A stretch of 64,000 nt of DNA from NCBI RefSeq assembly GCF_036039175.1, contig NZ_JAYXKP010000001.1:310001-374000 (forward strand), read 5' to 3'. Both the position numbers and the translations under genes were made by a program. Numbering within the stretch: the first letter of the stretch is position 1; each line of letters starts with the position of its first letter. Below the pieces are notes generated by a model that saw only the letters and a program-made list of their open reading frames with translations, ran no database searches and was not told the DNA's origin. This document shows positions 6,642-15,983 of this stretch, one piece after another. Origin of the DNA: Marinilactibacillus sp036039175. Its GTDB lineage: Bacteria > Bacillota > Bacilli > Lactobacillales > Carnobacteriaceae_A.

Positions 6642-8735
6642 ATGCCACACACATTTTTACTAGAGCTTGGTTTAGAAGAAATGCCAGCGAAGGTAATCAA
6701 ACCTTCTGTTGAACAATTAAAAAACAAAGTCCAGGCTTACCTTGAAGAAGCAAACTTGGATTTCAAAGAGATCAGAACGTTTTCTACTCCAAGAAGACTG
6801 ACAATCAAAATAGCAGACTTGGCTGAAATGCAGCCTGACGACAAACAGCTTGTTAAAGGACCTGCCAAAAAGATTGCTCAAGACGCTGAAGGAAACTGGT
6901 CTAAAGCCGCAATCGGGTTCACTCGTGGTCAAGGCGCTTCAACAGATGACATTGTATTCAAAGAAGTGAAAGGCGTCGAATATATCTACGTAGAAAAATT
7001 CACTAAAGGAAAGACTGCGGCAGAAATTTTAGCGGATTTACCAAATACGATTACTTCTTTAACGTTCCCTGTGAGCATGAAGTGGAATACGCACACGTAT
7101 AAATTCATTCGACCGTTACACTGGTTAGTGGCGTTGTTAGATCAGGACATACTACCGATGACTGTTTTCGGTATTGAAGCGGATCGCACAACTAAAGGAC
7201 ATCGTTTTCTAGGAGAAGCCGTCACACTTGAAAGTGCCGAGGCCTACGAAGCGACGCTTGAAAACCAGTTTGTTATTGTGGACAGAAATAAACGTCAGTC
7301 AATGATTGAGAAACAAATCACTGATCTATGTACTGAAAATGGCTGGAAAGTCCCTTTAAATAATATCGAATTATTAGATGAAGTAACTGACTTGGTGGAA
7401 TACCCAACAGCTTTCTCCGGCTCTTTTAACGAAGAGTATCTGAATGTTCCTGAAGTGGCTTTAGAAGTTTCAATGGCGGACCATCAAAGATATTTCCCAG
7501 TTCGTAAAGAAGACGAAACACAAGCTTTTCTTCCGAACTTCATCGGTATTCGCAATGGATCAGCTGATCACATAGAAACAGTGGTTAGAGGAAACGAGAA
7601 AGTACTAGATGCAAGACTAGCAGACGCTAAATTCTTTTATGAAGAAGATCAGAAGCTTTCAATCGAATCATTCGTAGAGAAACTAAAACGCGTTTCTTTC
7701 CATGAGAAACTTGGTTCTATGTACGATAAACAAAAACGTGTATCTTTGATTGCACAAATTTTATCTGAACAATTCGATTTGTCTCCAGATGAAAAAGCGG
7801 CTTTGAAACGAGCTGGAGAATTCTTTAAATTCGACCTTGTTTCAAGTACAGTAATCGAGTTCACAAAACTTCAAGGCCAAATTGGTGCTATTCTAGCTAA
7901 AGAAAAGGGAGAGTCTGATTTGGTATGCGCCGCGGTAGCTGAGCAGTACCTTCCAACTTCAGCTACTGGAGATGTGCCGTCTTCAAAAGTAGGTACCGTC
8001 TTGTCTTTAGCTGATAAACTAGACACGCTTATGATGTTCTTCGCTATTGGACAAATTCCTTCCGGATCAAACGATCCATTTGCACTTCGACGTCAAGCGA
8101 TGGGGATAGTGAAAATGATTGAACAGTCTTCACGTCATTTTTCAATTGCTGCAGTGATGTCCCAAATTGAAGAACAGTTACCACTGAATGTAGAATTAAA
8201 AGCCGGTATCGCTCAGAATCAAGCTACTTTAATCCAATTCCTTAAAGACCGAATCGATCAATTGATGCAGACGAGTCCAACTGAGCAGTCAGAAATCGCA
8301 CATGATATTAGACAATCAGTATTGAACGCGAAACAATCTGATATTGTCCTTTTAATGGACACAGCTTCTGTTTTAAATCATAAAAAAGAAGATTCAGATT
8401 ATAAATCTGTTATTGAGTCTCTTAACCGAGTATCTAATCTTGCTCAAAAAGCCGATTCGAACGGTAGAGTTTCCGAAACTTTATTCGAAAGTGATTCCGA
8501 ATCAGCCTTATATACAAAAGTAATGGAGACCACTGATCAATTCAAAGAGTCTAAAAGAGCAGAGGACCGTTATGAGGCCCTTAAGTCTTTAAGTACATCC
8601 ATTGATGCCTTTTTTGAAGAAAATATGGTCATGGCAGATAACGAAAGTGTTAAACAAAATCGACTATCTTTATTGAAAATGATCAATGATTTGTCCATCA
8701 CTTTTGCAGACACTACACAATTACTCATCAAATAA
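6642..8735 (+). CDS. glyS: Glycyl-tRNA synthetase beta subunit
   Basis: GlyS is the 697-aa tRNA-binding subunit partnering GlyQ. It starts with FLLELGLEEMPAKVIKPS, carries the HD-like central region with ADKLDTLMMFFAIGQIPSGSNDPFALRRQA, and ends with the helical anticodon-binding DALR-type domain. The ATG at 6642 has AAAGGAGGC upstream. It shares the T-box controlled transcript with glyQ. Confidence 0.97.
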   Translation: MPHTFLLELGLEEMPAKVIKPSVEQLKNKVQAYLEEANLDFKEIRTFSTPRRLTIKIADLAEMQPDDKQLVKGPAKKIAQDAEGNWSKAAIGFTRGQGASTDDIVFKEVKGVEYIYVEKFTKGKTAAEILADLPNTITSLTFPVSMKWNTHTYKFIRPLHWLVALLDQDILPMTVFGIEADRTTKGHRFLGEAVTLESAEAYEATLENQFVIVDRNKRQSMIEKQITDLCTENGWKVPLNNIELLDEVTDLVEYPTAFSGSFNEEYLNVPEVALEVSMADHQRYFPVRKEDETQAFLPNFIGIRNGSADHIETVVRGNEKVLDARLADAKFFYEEDQKLSIESFVEKLKRVSFHEKLGSMYDKQKRVSLIAQILSEQFDLSPDEKAALKRAGEFFKFDLVSSTVIEFTKLQGQIGAILAKEKGESDLVCAAVAEQYLPTSATGDVPSSKVGTVLSLADKLDTLMMFFAIGQIPSGSNDPFALRRQAMGIVKMIEQSSRHFSIAAVMSQIEEQLPLNVELKAGIAQNQATLIQFLKDRIDQLMQTSPTEQSEIAHDIRQSVLNAKQSDIVLLMDTASVLNHKKEDSDYKSVIESLNRVSNLAQKADSNGRVSETLFESDSESALYTKVMETTDQFKESKRAEDRYEALKSLSTSIDAFFEENMVMADNESVKQNRLSLLKMINDLSITFADTTQLLIK

Positions 8736-8741
8736 GTTGAT

Positions 8742-8793
8742 TCTAACAGTGTAGATCAAGTTGATCTAGAAGCTTGGTCTACCTAATGTTAGA
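8742..8793 (+). other. Large hairpin between glyS and the ABC transporter gene
   Basis: Arms 8742-8760 and 8773-8793 pair through TCTAACA/TGTTAGA and GTAGATCAAG/CTTGGTCTAC, with a small internal loop. No T-run follows. It may be a weak terminator, a processing site or a regulatory element ahead of the exporter gene. Confidence 0.5.
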
Positions 8794-8832
8794 CTTTAGG
8801 ATATATAGAAGAATACTGGGGGCATCTATTTA

Positions 8833-10548
8833 GTGTTTAAAAAATTTTTCAGCTATTATAAACCGTACAAATGGTTATTCACATTAGACTTTTCTTCAGC
8901 GATTATCGTAGCCGTTCTCGAATTAGCTTTTCCGATTATCGTTCAAAGAGTCATTGATACAATTTTACCGACGGAAGAGTGGCCGACTATCGTTTGGGTC
9001 TCTATAGGATTATTATCTATTTACGTTATGAATACATTTTTGCAATTTATTGTAACGTATTACGGTCATCGACTAGGAACAAATATTGAAACCGATATGC
9101 GCCAAGATCTTTACAAGCATATTCAAAAGCAATCTTTTAAATATTTTGATAACAGAGAAACTGGAAAATTGATTACTAGACTAACTTCTGATCTATTTGA
9201 AATTGCTGAGCTTGCTCATCATGGTCCTGAAGATATTTTCATCACCATTTTCACGTTACTTGGTGCCTTTGGACTTATGTTAACGGTACATGTACGCTTA
9301 GCAATCATGACTTTCTTGCTCGTGCCGCTCATTGCCGTAGCTGTCATATTCTTTAATAAAAAAATGACCAACGTAAATAATCGTATCTATGATGATTTAG
9401 CTGGCTTTAGTGCAGGGATTTCAGCATCAGTCGGTGGTATTAGAGTCGTACAAGCTTTTGCAAATGAGGATTTCGAAGATCAGCGATTTAAAGTTTTAAA
9501 TGAAACGTATAAAAAGTCTAAATATCTATTCTATAAAATGATGGGACTGAGTAGTTCCTACAATTATCTCTTGATGCGCTTAATCACTTTGTTCGCCATG
9601 TTCTTTGGTGCTTACTATACGATACAAGGAGAACTTTCCTATGGGGACTTTGTCGCATTCATATTGTTTGCCAACGTGCTTGTGCGTCCGATTGAAAGAG
9701 TCAATATCATGATTGAAAGTTATCCAAAAGGTATTGCTGGATTCAAAAGACTTCAAGATGAGCTGGCTAGAGAACCGGAGATCCAAAATTCTCCTAATGC
9801 AGTCGCAGTAGATTCTTTGATAGGAAATATAGACTATACAGATGTAACTTTTAGTTATGAAGAAAATAGTCCAATTCTTGATAAAGTCAATCTATCCATA
9901 AAATCAGGCGAAACGGTCGCTTTCGTTGGCCCAAGTGGGGCAGGAAAGACAACTATTTGTAATTTACTTCCAAGATTCTATGAAATTGATTCTGGAAGTA
10001 TTGAAGTAGATGGCCATAATATTCATGATCTAACCGTCCAATCTCTTAGAGAACAAATTGGTGTTGTTCAACAGGATGTCTTCTTATTCCCTGGCTCAAT
10101 CAAAGATAATATACTTTACGGGGATTTAACTGCAAATGATGAACAAGTTAGAACGGCCGTCAAACTCGCAAACTTAGAAGAAGTGGTTGCTTCACTTCCA
10201 AATGGTTTGAATACAGTTATTGGTGAACGAGGCGTCAAGTTATCTGGAGGACAGAAACAGCGTCTTTCAATCGCTAGAATGTTTCTTAAGAATCCACCTA
10301 TACTAATTTTAGACGAAGCCACTTCAGCACTAGATACCGAGACTGAACAAGCGATTCAAGAAGCGCTAGATTCTCTTTCAGAAGGACGTACTACGTTGAT
10401 TATTGCCCATAGACTGGCAACAATCAAAAATGCAGATCGCATTGTAGTCGTTACAACGAAAGGAATTGAAGAAGAGGGTTCTCATGAACAATTGATAGCA
10501 CTAAATGGAGCTTATAAACGTCTCTATGATGCTCAGTTTGCTGAGTAA
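8833..10548 (+). CDS. ABC transporter, fused permease and ATPase (exporter type)
   Basis: This is a 571-aa half-transporter with six predicted membrane helices in the first 300 residues and an ABC ATPase at the C-terminus. The ATPase has Walker A GPSGAGKTT, Q-loop VVQQDVFLF, signature LSGGQKQR, Walker B ILILDEATSALD and H-loop IAHRLATI. It belongs to the MsbA/YfiB/YknU-like exporter group. The substrate cannot be told from sequence. The GTG at 8833 has a GGGGG-type ribosome binding site. With no partner half-transporter next to it, it most likely works as a homodimer. Confidence 0.9.
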   Translation: MFKKFFSYYKPYKWLFTLDFSSAIIVAVLELAFPIIVQRVIDTILPTEEWPTIVWVSIGLLSIYVMNTFLQFIVTYYGHRLGTNIETDMRQDLYKHIQKQSFKYFDNRETGKLITRLTSDLFEIAELAHHGPEDIFITIFTLLGAFGLMLTVHVRLAIMTFLLVPLIAVAVIFFNKKMTNVNNRIYDDLAGFSAGISASVGGIRVVQAFANEDFEDQRFKVLNETYKKSKYLFYKMMGLSSSYNYLLMRLITLFAMFFGAYYTIQGELSYGDFVAFILFANVLVRPIERVNIMIESYPKGIAGFKRLQDELAREPEIQNSPNAVAVDSLIGNIDYTDVTFSYEENSPILDKVNLSIKSGETVAFVGPSGAGKTTICNLLPRFYEIDSGSIEVDGHNIHDLTVQSLREQIGVVQQDVFLFPGSIKDNILYGDLTANDEQVRTAVKLANLEEVVASLPNGLNTVIGERGVKLSGGQKQRLSIARMFLKNPPILILDEATSALDTETEQAIQEALDSLSEGRTTLIIAHRLATIKNADRIVVVTTKGIEEEGSHEQLIALNGAYKRLYDAQFAE

Positions 10549-10573
10549 ATAAAATGATCATAATTTATAATGA

Positions 10574-10604
10574 AAAAGCACTTGTTATGAGTGCTTTTTT
10601 TTGT
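10574..10604 (+). terminator. Terminator after the ABC transporter
   Basis: AAAAGCACT (10574-10582) pairs with AGTGCTTTT (10590-10598) around a 7-nt loop, followed by further T. Confidence 0.85.
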
Positions 10605-10657
10605 ATAAACTATACTTGTGATTTTATTTGGAATACGTTCACTAAAAGGAGGATTAG

Positions 10658-11167
10658 ATGGAAGCAGAAACAAGAAGAGAGCAGATTATATCTATGCTTT
10701 CTGAATCAAATCATCCAGTCGTAGCAAGAGTGTTGGCTGAAAGATTTGGAGTCAGTAGACAAGTCATTGTTGGAGATATTGCACTTTTAAGAGCTGAAGG
10801 TCAGGAGATTCTCTCAACACCTAAAGGTTATATAAGAAGAGTTGAAACACATATTCATAAAAGAAGAATTGTTTGTCAGCACCACTACGAGAGAACGCAG
10901 GAAGAATTGTATACCATTGTTGATCATGGAGGACAAGTACTGGACGTTATCGTAGAACATCCTTTGTATGGTGAAATCATAGGCGGGCTCAATATATCTA
11001 GTAGAATGGATGTGGATGATTTTTTAAAGGCGATTGAGAAAAATGATACTTCTTTATTAGCTGAATTGACTCATGGTCTTCACACTCACACGATTTCGGC
11101 GAAAGATGAAGAAACGCTCGATAAAATAGCTGCAACTTTAGATGAAAAAAACTTACTTTACAAATAA
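10658..11167 (+). CDS. niaR: Niacin-responsive transcriptional repressor NiaR
   Basis: The 169-aa protein has an N-terminal winged HTH (about 5-60, with FGVSRQVIVGDIALLR as recognition region) and a C-terminal 3H domain containing VDHGGQVLDV, EHPLYGE and HGLHTHTISA, whose conserved histidines give the domain its name. NiaR (YrxA) proteins repress NAD biosynthesis and niacin uptake genes when nicotinic acid is available. The ATG follows AAAGGAGG. The next gene encodes a niacin-type ECF protein whose promoter carries a matching palindrome, which strengthens the call. Confidence 0.92.
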   Translation: MEAETRREQIISMLSESNHPVVARVLAERFGVSRQVIVGDIALLRAEGQEILSTPKGYIRRVETHIHKRRIVCQHHYERTQEELYTIVDHGGQVLDVIVEHPLYGEIIGGLNISSRMDVDDFLKAIEKNDTSLLAELTHGLHTHTISAKDEETLDKIAATLDEKNLLYK

Positions 11168-11171
11168 ACTA

Positions 11172-11219
11172 TTGTAATTTCTCCTGAATACATTATACTT
11201 GATAGGTGTAAAGACACCT
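11172..11219 (+). promoter_or_regulatory. niaX promoter with NiaR-type operator
   Basis: TTGTAA (11172-11177) and TATACT (11194-11199) are 16 bp apart. The perfect inverted repeat AGGTGT-AAAG-ACACCT at 11204-11219 covers the predicted transcription start near 11206. This position suits a repressor that blocks RNA polymerase. I assign it to NiaR because the regulator gene is adjacent; the family's operators are GTGT/ACAC-type palindromes. Confidence 0.75.
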
Positions 11220-11249
11220 GTAAAGTTCGGGTGTAAAAAAGGAGTGTTC

Positions 11250-11816
11250 ATGATTAAAAAGACAAATACATTAAAATTAACTGTTAGCGCGTTACTGACC
11301 GCAATCGCTATTGTGATTCCCATGGTCATGCCCGTTAGAATATTGATTGAACCGGCTTCATTTACGTTAGCCAGTCACGTCCCTATATTCTTAGCAATGT
11401 TTTTCTCTCCAGGAATTGCTGTCGCAGTATCCATTGGTTCTGCGGTTGGCTTTTTATTAGCTAGTTTTCCTATTGTGATTGTGTTGAGAGCTTTGAGTCA
11501 TGTCGTTTTTGCCTATATTGGAGCTAAGATATTGTATAACCGTAGAGAAGAGATTCTGAGTTCTCCCGCTAAGAGTACAGCATTTTCTTTTGGAATAGGG
11601 ATTTTACACGGTGGAGCCGAGATGCTAATCGTTTCATTATTCTTTTTTGGGATTTTTCCAGGGACAGCTTACACTGAAGGATTTTTCTACGTCGTATTTT
11701 TATTAGTGGGTGTTGGAACGATTGTCCATAGTATGGTTGATTTCCTACTAGCTCAATTTATTTGGAAATCGATGGGTGACCGAGTACTTAACTTATCTAA
11801 AAAAATACAAAAATAA
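11250..11816 (+). CDS. niaX: Niacin ECF transporter substrate-binding (S) component
   Basis: This 188-aa protein has about six hydrophobic helices. Its organisation is that of ECF S-components, including an N-terminal LTVSALLTAIAIVIPM helix used for docking to the EcfT module and the FTLASHVPIFLAMFFSPG segment. NiaX captures niacin and depends on the EcfA/A'/T energising module encoded elsewhere. The open frame extends to 11199, but that would include the operator. The ATG at 11250, with AAAAAAGGAG upstream, is the start. Niacin specificity is inferred from niaR next door and the operator. Confidence 0.85.
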   Translation: MIKKTNTLKLTVSALLTAIAIVIPMVMPVRILIEPASFTLASHVPIFLAMFFSPGIAVAVSIGSAVGFLLASFPIVIVLRALSHVVFAYIGAKILYNRREEILSSPAKSTAFSFGIGILHGGAEMLIVSLFFFGIFPGTAYTEGFFYVVFLLVGVGTIVHSMVDFLLAQFIWKSMGDRVLNLSKKIQK

Positions 11817-11864
11817 CCAAATAAACATTAATCAGTTAATAATTTAATAAATATGTGTTATTGG

Positions 11865-11901
11865 GCAAATTCTTTTCTATATAGAGGGAATTTGCTTTTT
11901 T
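11865..11901 (+). terminator. Terminator after niaX
   Basis: GCAAATTC (11865-11872) pairs with GAATTTGC (11888-11895), followed by six T. Confidence 0.8.
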
Positions 11902-11919
11902 AGTCATCTGTGATATACT
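11892..11919 (+). promoter_or_regulatory. Candidate dnaG-rpoD promoter
   Basis: TTGCTT (11892-11897) and TATACT (11914-11919) are 16 bp apart, with an extended -10 (TGA before TATACT). The -35 overlaps the preceding terminator. Confidence 0.55.
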
Positions 11920-12008
11920 ATTGGTTGATTAAAATAGGCTAAATGTGTTTAGCACTTTGAATAAATTATATGTGCATTTGAATAACTTGTGAAGGGAGGT
12001 CACCGTTT

Positions 12009-13898
12009 ATGGTCCGTATTCCAGAGGAAACGATTACTCAGATTAGAGAAGAGTCTGATATCGTCGATGTTGTTTCACAGTATGTTCAATTAAAAAAATC
12101 TGGGCAGAATCATTTTGCCCACTGTCCTTTCCATGATGATAAAACGCCCTCATTTTCAGTAAACGAAAAGAAACAAATCTTTCACTGCTTCAGTTGTGGC
12201 AGAGGTGGAAATGTCTTTTCTTTTATACAGGAAATAGAAGGTGTGTCTTTTCCAGAAGCCGTCATAAAATCTGCAGAGATTGCTGAGATTCATATTGATG
12301 AGCAAATTATAGAACAGGCACATCAGTCTAGGCCAAGCGGAGATAGTCGCTATGGTAAACTCCTTGCAATCTACGAAAAGACTCAGGAATTTTATCACCA
12401 TGTTCTTATGAACACTCAAGTTGGGGAAGCAGCTTATAATTACTTGATTGACCGAGGGATGGAAAAGGAAACCATAGAAGAATTCAAGCTAGGGTTTTCT
12501 CCTCCTCAAAGAAATGCTTTAAAACTGTATCTAGACAATCAAGAAGAGTTGGAGCATGCTCTTTTTCCACAAACGGGTTTATTTTCTGACCGAGATGATG
12601 GTCAGCTCTTAGATCGGTTTTCTGGCAGAATCCTGTTTCCCATTAGAGATGACAAAGGAAACACGGTTGCTTTCTCAGGTAGGATATTTGAAGATCCTAC
12701 CAAGGAGAACACTACTGAAAAACCTTTTCATTCAGCTAAGTACGTCAACAGTCCTGAAACGGAAATTTTTAATAAGAGACGCGTTTTATTTAATTATGAT
12801 AAAGCGAGAGCGAGTATAAGGCGAGAAAGTGAAGTGTATCTTTTTGAAGGTTTTATGGACGTTATTTCTTCCTGGCAGGCAGGAGTAAAAAATGGAATAG
12901 CTTCTATGGGAACGAGTTTGACAAACGAACAGATTCAGCTAATGGATCGAGTAACAGATAAAGTGGTCATTGCTTACGATGGTGATCAAGCAGGTCTTGA
13001 TGCTACGAAAAGAGCTACTGAGTATTTTTTGGAACAGACACATTTTGATATAGATATTGCGAGTTTTCCCGAGAAACTGGATCCTGATGATTACATTAGC
13101 TCCAGAGGAAAAGAAGCTTACAAAGAGTTTTTACTACACGGGCGAGATACGTTTATGAGTTTCCTGATGAAATACTTCCGGTCAGGAATCAATTTAAAAA
13201 ACGAAAGCGAACGGTTATCTTATATTGAAAAAGTGTTAAAAGAAATGACTGTGGTCAATTCCCCCGTTGAAAGAGAACTTTATTTCAATCAGTTATCTAA
13301 AGAATTTAACGTATCTCAAGATACGTTAAAAGAACAATTCCAGCAATATTTAATGGAAACACAAAAATCTAGAACAAAAGAACTCAAGCAACAGCAAGTG
13401 GAGCGAAAAAGTGAATCAAGTTCGCTTCAAATCACACGACAGAACAAGGTAAAGAAAACGACTGTTGAACAAGCGGAAAAAATGCTGTTAAATAGACTTT
13501 TCTATCATGATGAGGTATGGTATACACTACAGGGACTTTCTTATGATTTTTCATTTCCGGATGAGCACTACCAAATCCTTTATCTCTTATATGAATCGTA
13601 TTTCAAGGAGAAGGGTGAGCACAATGTAGAAGCCTTTTTGGATTTCATAAAAGATTCTGAACACAAAAAGAAAGCCACTGAAATTTTTTGGATGGACCTT
13701 GGGGAAGAACTTGTTCCAGGAGAAATTGAGGACTATATAGACGTTTTATCTAATCGATCACCCCTAGTCACAAAGCTTCAATTAAAGCGAGAAGAATTAA
13801 AAGAAGCTGAGCGCAGTGGTGACAAGCAAAAACAGACCTCTCTAACAATAGAAATTATCAATATCAATCGTCAGCTAAAAGCTGTAAAAGAAGCGTAA
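12009..13898 (+). CDS. dnaG: DNA primase
   Basis: DnaG is 629 aa and makes RNA primers at the replication fork. The N-terminal CHC2 zinc ribbon has Cys39, His42, Cys60 and Cys63 (CPFHDDKTPSFS and FHCFSCG). The TOPRIM catalytic core shows LFEGFMD and VIAYDGDQAG. The C-terminal part should bind DnaB-type helicase. An AAGGGAGGT ribosome binding site lies 8 nt before the ATG. It is followed by rpoD in the classic macromolecular synthesis arrangement. Confidence 0.97.
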   Translation: MVRIPEETITQIREESDIVDVVSQYVQLKKSGQNHFAHCPFHDDKTPSFSVNEKKQIFHCFSCGRGGNVFSFIQEIEGVSFPEAVIKSAEIAEIHIDEQIIEQAHQSRPSGDSRYGKLLAIYEKTQEFYHHVLMNTQVGEAAYNYLIDRGMEKETIEEFKLGFSPPQRNALKLYLDNQEELEHALFPQTGLFSDRDDGQLLDRFSGRILFPIRDDKGNTVAFSGRIFEDPTKENTTEKPFHSAKYVNSPETEIFNKRRVLFNYDKARASIRRESEVYLFEGFMDVISSWQAGVKNGIASMGTSLTNEQIQLMDRVTDKVVIAYDGDQAGLDATKRATEYFLEQTHFDIDIASFPEKLDPDDYISSRGKEAYKEFLLHGRDTFMSFLMKYFRSGINLKNESERLSYIEKVLKEMTVVNSPVERELYFNQLSKEFNVSQDTLKEQFQQYLMETQKSRTKELKQQQVERKSESSSLQITRQNKVKKTTVEQAEKMLLNRLFYHDEVWYTLQGLSYDFSFPDEHYQILYLLYESYFKEKGEHNVEAFLDFIKDSEHKKKATEIFWMDLGEELVPGEIEDYIDVLSNRSPLVTKLQLKREELKEAERSGDKQKQTSLTIEIININRQLKAVKEA

Positions 13899-13918
13899 AT
13901 CAGGAGGCACACCATTCT

Positions 13919-15052
13919 ATGGCCAAAAAAAAGGAAGAACTTAAAGATCAATCAAACAAAACTTACGAAGCAGCTCTCAAAGCCGTTATCAAAGAAACAA
14001 AGAAAAAAATGGATCAAACCATTTCTTATGTTGAACTGACTGACAAACTGGCAGAACCTTTTGAACTTGAGAAAAATCAAATGGATGAATTGATTCAAAA
14101 AATTGAAGACGAAGGTATTGGCGTCGTCGACGAAGATGGTAATCCATTAGCTAAACAATTAGACAAAGAAGAAGAAATTGTCGAAGAAGCTAAAAAAGAA
14201 GAGATGATTGCGCCACCGGGGGTCAAAATCAATGATCCGGTCAGAATGTATCTTAAAGAAATTGGTAGAGTAGATCTTTTAAGTGCTAAAGAAGAGATTG
14301 CACTAGCTAAACGAATCGAAACAGGCGATATCATCGCTAAGCAAGAATTAGCAGAAGCCAACTTGCGTTTAGTTGTATCCATTGCGAAACGTTACGTTGG
14401 AAGAGGGATGAGTTTCCTTGATTTGATCCAAGAAGGTAACATGGGGCTAATGAAAGCTGTAGAAAAATTTGATTATGAAAAAGGGTTTAAATTCTCAACT
14501 TATGCTACATGGTGGATTCGTCAAGCTATAACCCGTGCGATTGCCGATCAAGCTAGAACAATCAGAATTCCTGTTCATATGGTTGAAACCATCAATAAAT
14601 TGGTTCGTATCCAGCGTCAGTTACTTCAGGATCTTGGACGTGAACCGACTCCAGAGGAAATCGGAGCAGAGATGGATCTTCCTACTGAAAAAGTAAGAGA
14701 TATCCTAAAAATCTCTCAAGAACCAGTTTCTCTTGAAACACCAATCGGTGAAGAAGATGATTCTCATCTAGGTGATTTTATTGAAGATAATGAAGCTACA
14801 AGTCCTTCAGATAACGCTGCATATGAATTGCTGAAAAGTGAATTGGAAGATGTACTAGATACATTAACTGATCGTGAAGAAAATGTATTGCGATTAAGAT
14901 TTGGTCTAGATGATGGTCGTCAAAGAACGCTTGAAGATGTCGGTAAAGTATTTGGTGTAACCAGAGAACGTATCAGACAGATCGAAGCTAAGGCTTTAAG
15001 AAAATTACGTCACCCGAGTCGTTCGAAACAATTGAAAGACTTTTTAGAATAA
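13919..15052 (+). CDS. rpoD: RNA polymerase sigma factor SigA
   Basis: This is the primary vegetative sigma factor, 377 aa. An N-terminal region 1.1 is followed by region 1.2 (DPVRMYLKEIG), regions 2.1-2.4 (LRLVVSIAKRYVGRGM, FLDLIQEGN, KFSTYATWWIRQAI), region 3 and region 4.2 (VTRERIRQIEAKALRKLRHP). The GGAGG ribosome binding site precedes the ATG and the spacing to dnaG is about 20 bp, so the two share a transcript. Confidence 0.98.
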   Translation: MAKKKEELKDQSNKTYEAALKAVIKETKKKMDQTISYVELTDKLAEPFELEKNQMDELIQKIEDEGIGVVDEDGNPLAKQLDKEEEIVEEAKKEEMIAPPGVKINDPVRMYLKEIGRVDLLSAKEEIALAKRIETGDIIAKQELAEANLRLVVSIAKRYVGRGMSFLDLIQEGNMGLMKAVEKFDYEKGFKFSTYATWWIRQAITRAIADQARTIRIPVHMVETINKLVRIQRQLLQDLGREPTPEEIGAEMDLPTEKVRDILKISQEPVSLETPIGEEDDSHLGDFIEDNEATSPSDNAAYELLKSELEDVLDTLTDREENVLRLRFGLDDGRQRTLEDVGKVFGVTRERIRQIEAKALRKLRHPSRSKQLKDFLE

Positions 15053-15067
15053 TCTGAAAATTTGATG

Positions 15068-15107
15068 AGATAGAAGCTGCTGTTTTAGCGGTTTCTGTCT
15101 TTTTTTC
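15068..15107 (+). terminator. Terminator after rpoD
   Basis: Arms 15068-15081 and 15087-15100 pair over 14 bp (some G-T), followed by seven T. Confidence 0.9.
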
Positions 15108-15137
15108 ATGCATTTCTCGTTAAATGGACGTTTGTTT

Positions 15138-15166
15138 TTGTATTACGCTGTAGAATTTGGTATAAT
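15138..15166 (+). promoter_or_regulatory. Promoter of the L25/Ctc gene
   Basis: TTGTAT (15138-15143), a 17-bp spacer and a consensus TATAAT (15161-15166). The expected start is near 15173. Confidence 0.75.
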
Positions 15167-15233
15167 ACTTATGTTAATGCATAGAAATATCATAAGTTAA
15201 TTACTTATAATATAATTTGGAAGGTGAACTTAA

Positions 15234-15851
15234 ATGAAAATTACAGCTACTAAACGTACTGAAACAGGTACATCAGCATCAAAGAAAGCAAGAAATGAAG
15301 GTAAAGTACCAGCAGCGATTTACGGTAAAGACGTAGATACAGTTTCTGTATTGCTTAACCAGAAAGAATTAGAAGATACTCTTCGTCAAGTTGGATCAAA
15401 CGGAGTTTTTGAAGTAGACGTTGAAGGCGAAACTTACCAAGTATTCGTTAAAGAACAAAAGTCTGCAGCAATCAAACCAATCTTGTTCCACGTTGACTTA
15501 CTTGCGTTCACTAAAGGACAAAAAGTTACTATGTCAATCCCTGTATACATTACTGGTGAAGAATCAATTGACGAAGGTTACGTTTCTCAATCTATCTCTG
15601 AATTAGAAGTTGATGTAGCTCCTGCTAAAGCACCTTCTGAGTACACTGTAGATGTTTCTAAAATGACTATCGGTGACAGCGTTTCTGCTGGCGATATCGA
15701 GTTGGATTCTGAAACTACATTATTAACTGACGCTGACTCAACAGTTGTTTCTATCTCAGCTCCAGATGCAGTTGAAGAAGAAACTACTGAAACTTCAGAC
15801 GAAATGCCTGAACCAGAAGTTATCGGTGAATCTAAAGAAGATTCTGAATAA
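15234..15851 (+). CDS. ctc: 50S ribosomal protein L25, general stress protein Ctc type
   Basis: This 205-aa protein is the long (TL5/Ctc) form of L25, which binds 5S rRNA. The N-terminal half carries the L25 fold (ITATKRTETGTSASKKARN, VPAAIYGKD). The C-terminal half carries the TL5 domain (VTMSIPVYITGEE) and a very acidic tail. AAGGTG precedes the ATG. It is a single-gene unit with its own consensus promoter and terminator. Unlike the Bacillus gene, no sigma-B type promoter is apparent. Confidence 0.93.
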   Translation: MKITATKRTETGTSASKKARNEGKVPAAIYGKDVDTVSVLLNQKELEDTLRQVGSNGVFEVDVEGETYQVFVKEQKSAAIKPILFHVDLLAFTKGQKVTMSIPVYITGEESIDEGYVSQSISELEVDVAPAKAPSEYTVDVSKMTIGDSVSAGDIELDSETTLLTDADSTVVSISAPDAVEEETTETSDEMPEPEVIGESKEDSE

Positions 15852-15874
15852 TTTTCAGAAAAAAGACTCTGAAT

Positions 15875-15916
15875 AACCTGTGAGTGGTCAATTGACCCTC
15901 GCGGGTTTTCTTTTTT
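15875..15916 (+). terminator. Terminator after ctc
   Basis: Arms 15875-15889 and 15894-15907 pair (AACCTGTGAG with CTCGCGGGTT, one bulge, loop AATT), followed by a T-rich tract. Confidence 0.85.
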
Positions 15917-15983
15917 AAAATCGATTTTGAAACTTACATAAATGACTGTACTTTAGAGTATAAGAAATTAGAAGAGGTGCCCG

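Noticed and set aside
11199..11249. TTG at 11199 as the niaX start
   Set aside because: It lies within the -10 and operator, upstream of the predicted transcription start. The ATG at 11250 has an ideal ribosome binding site.
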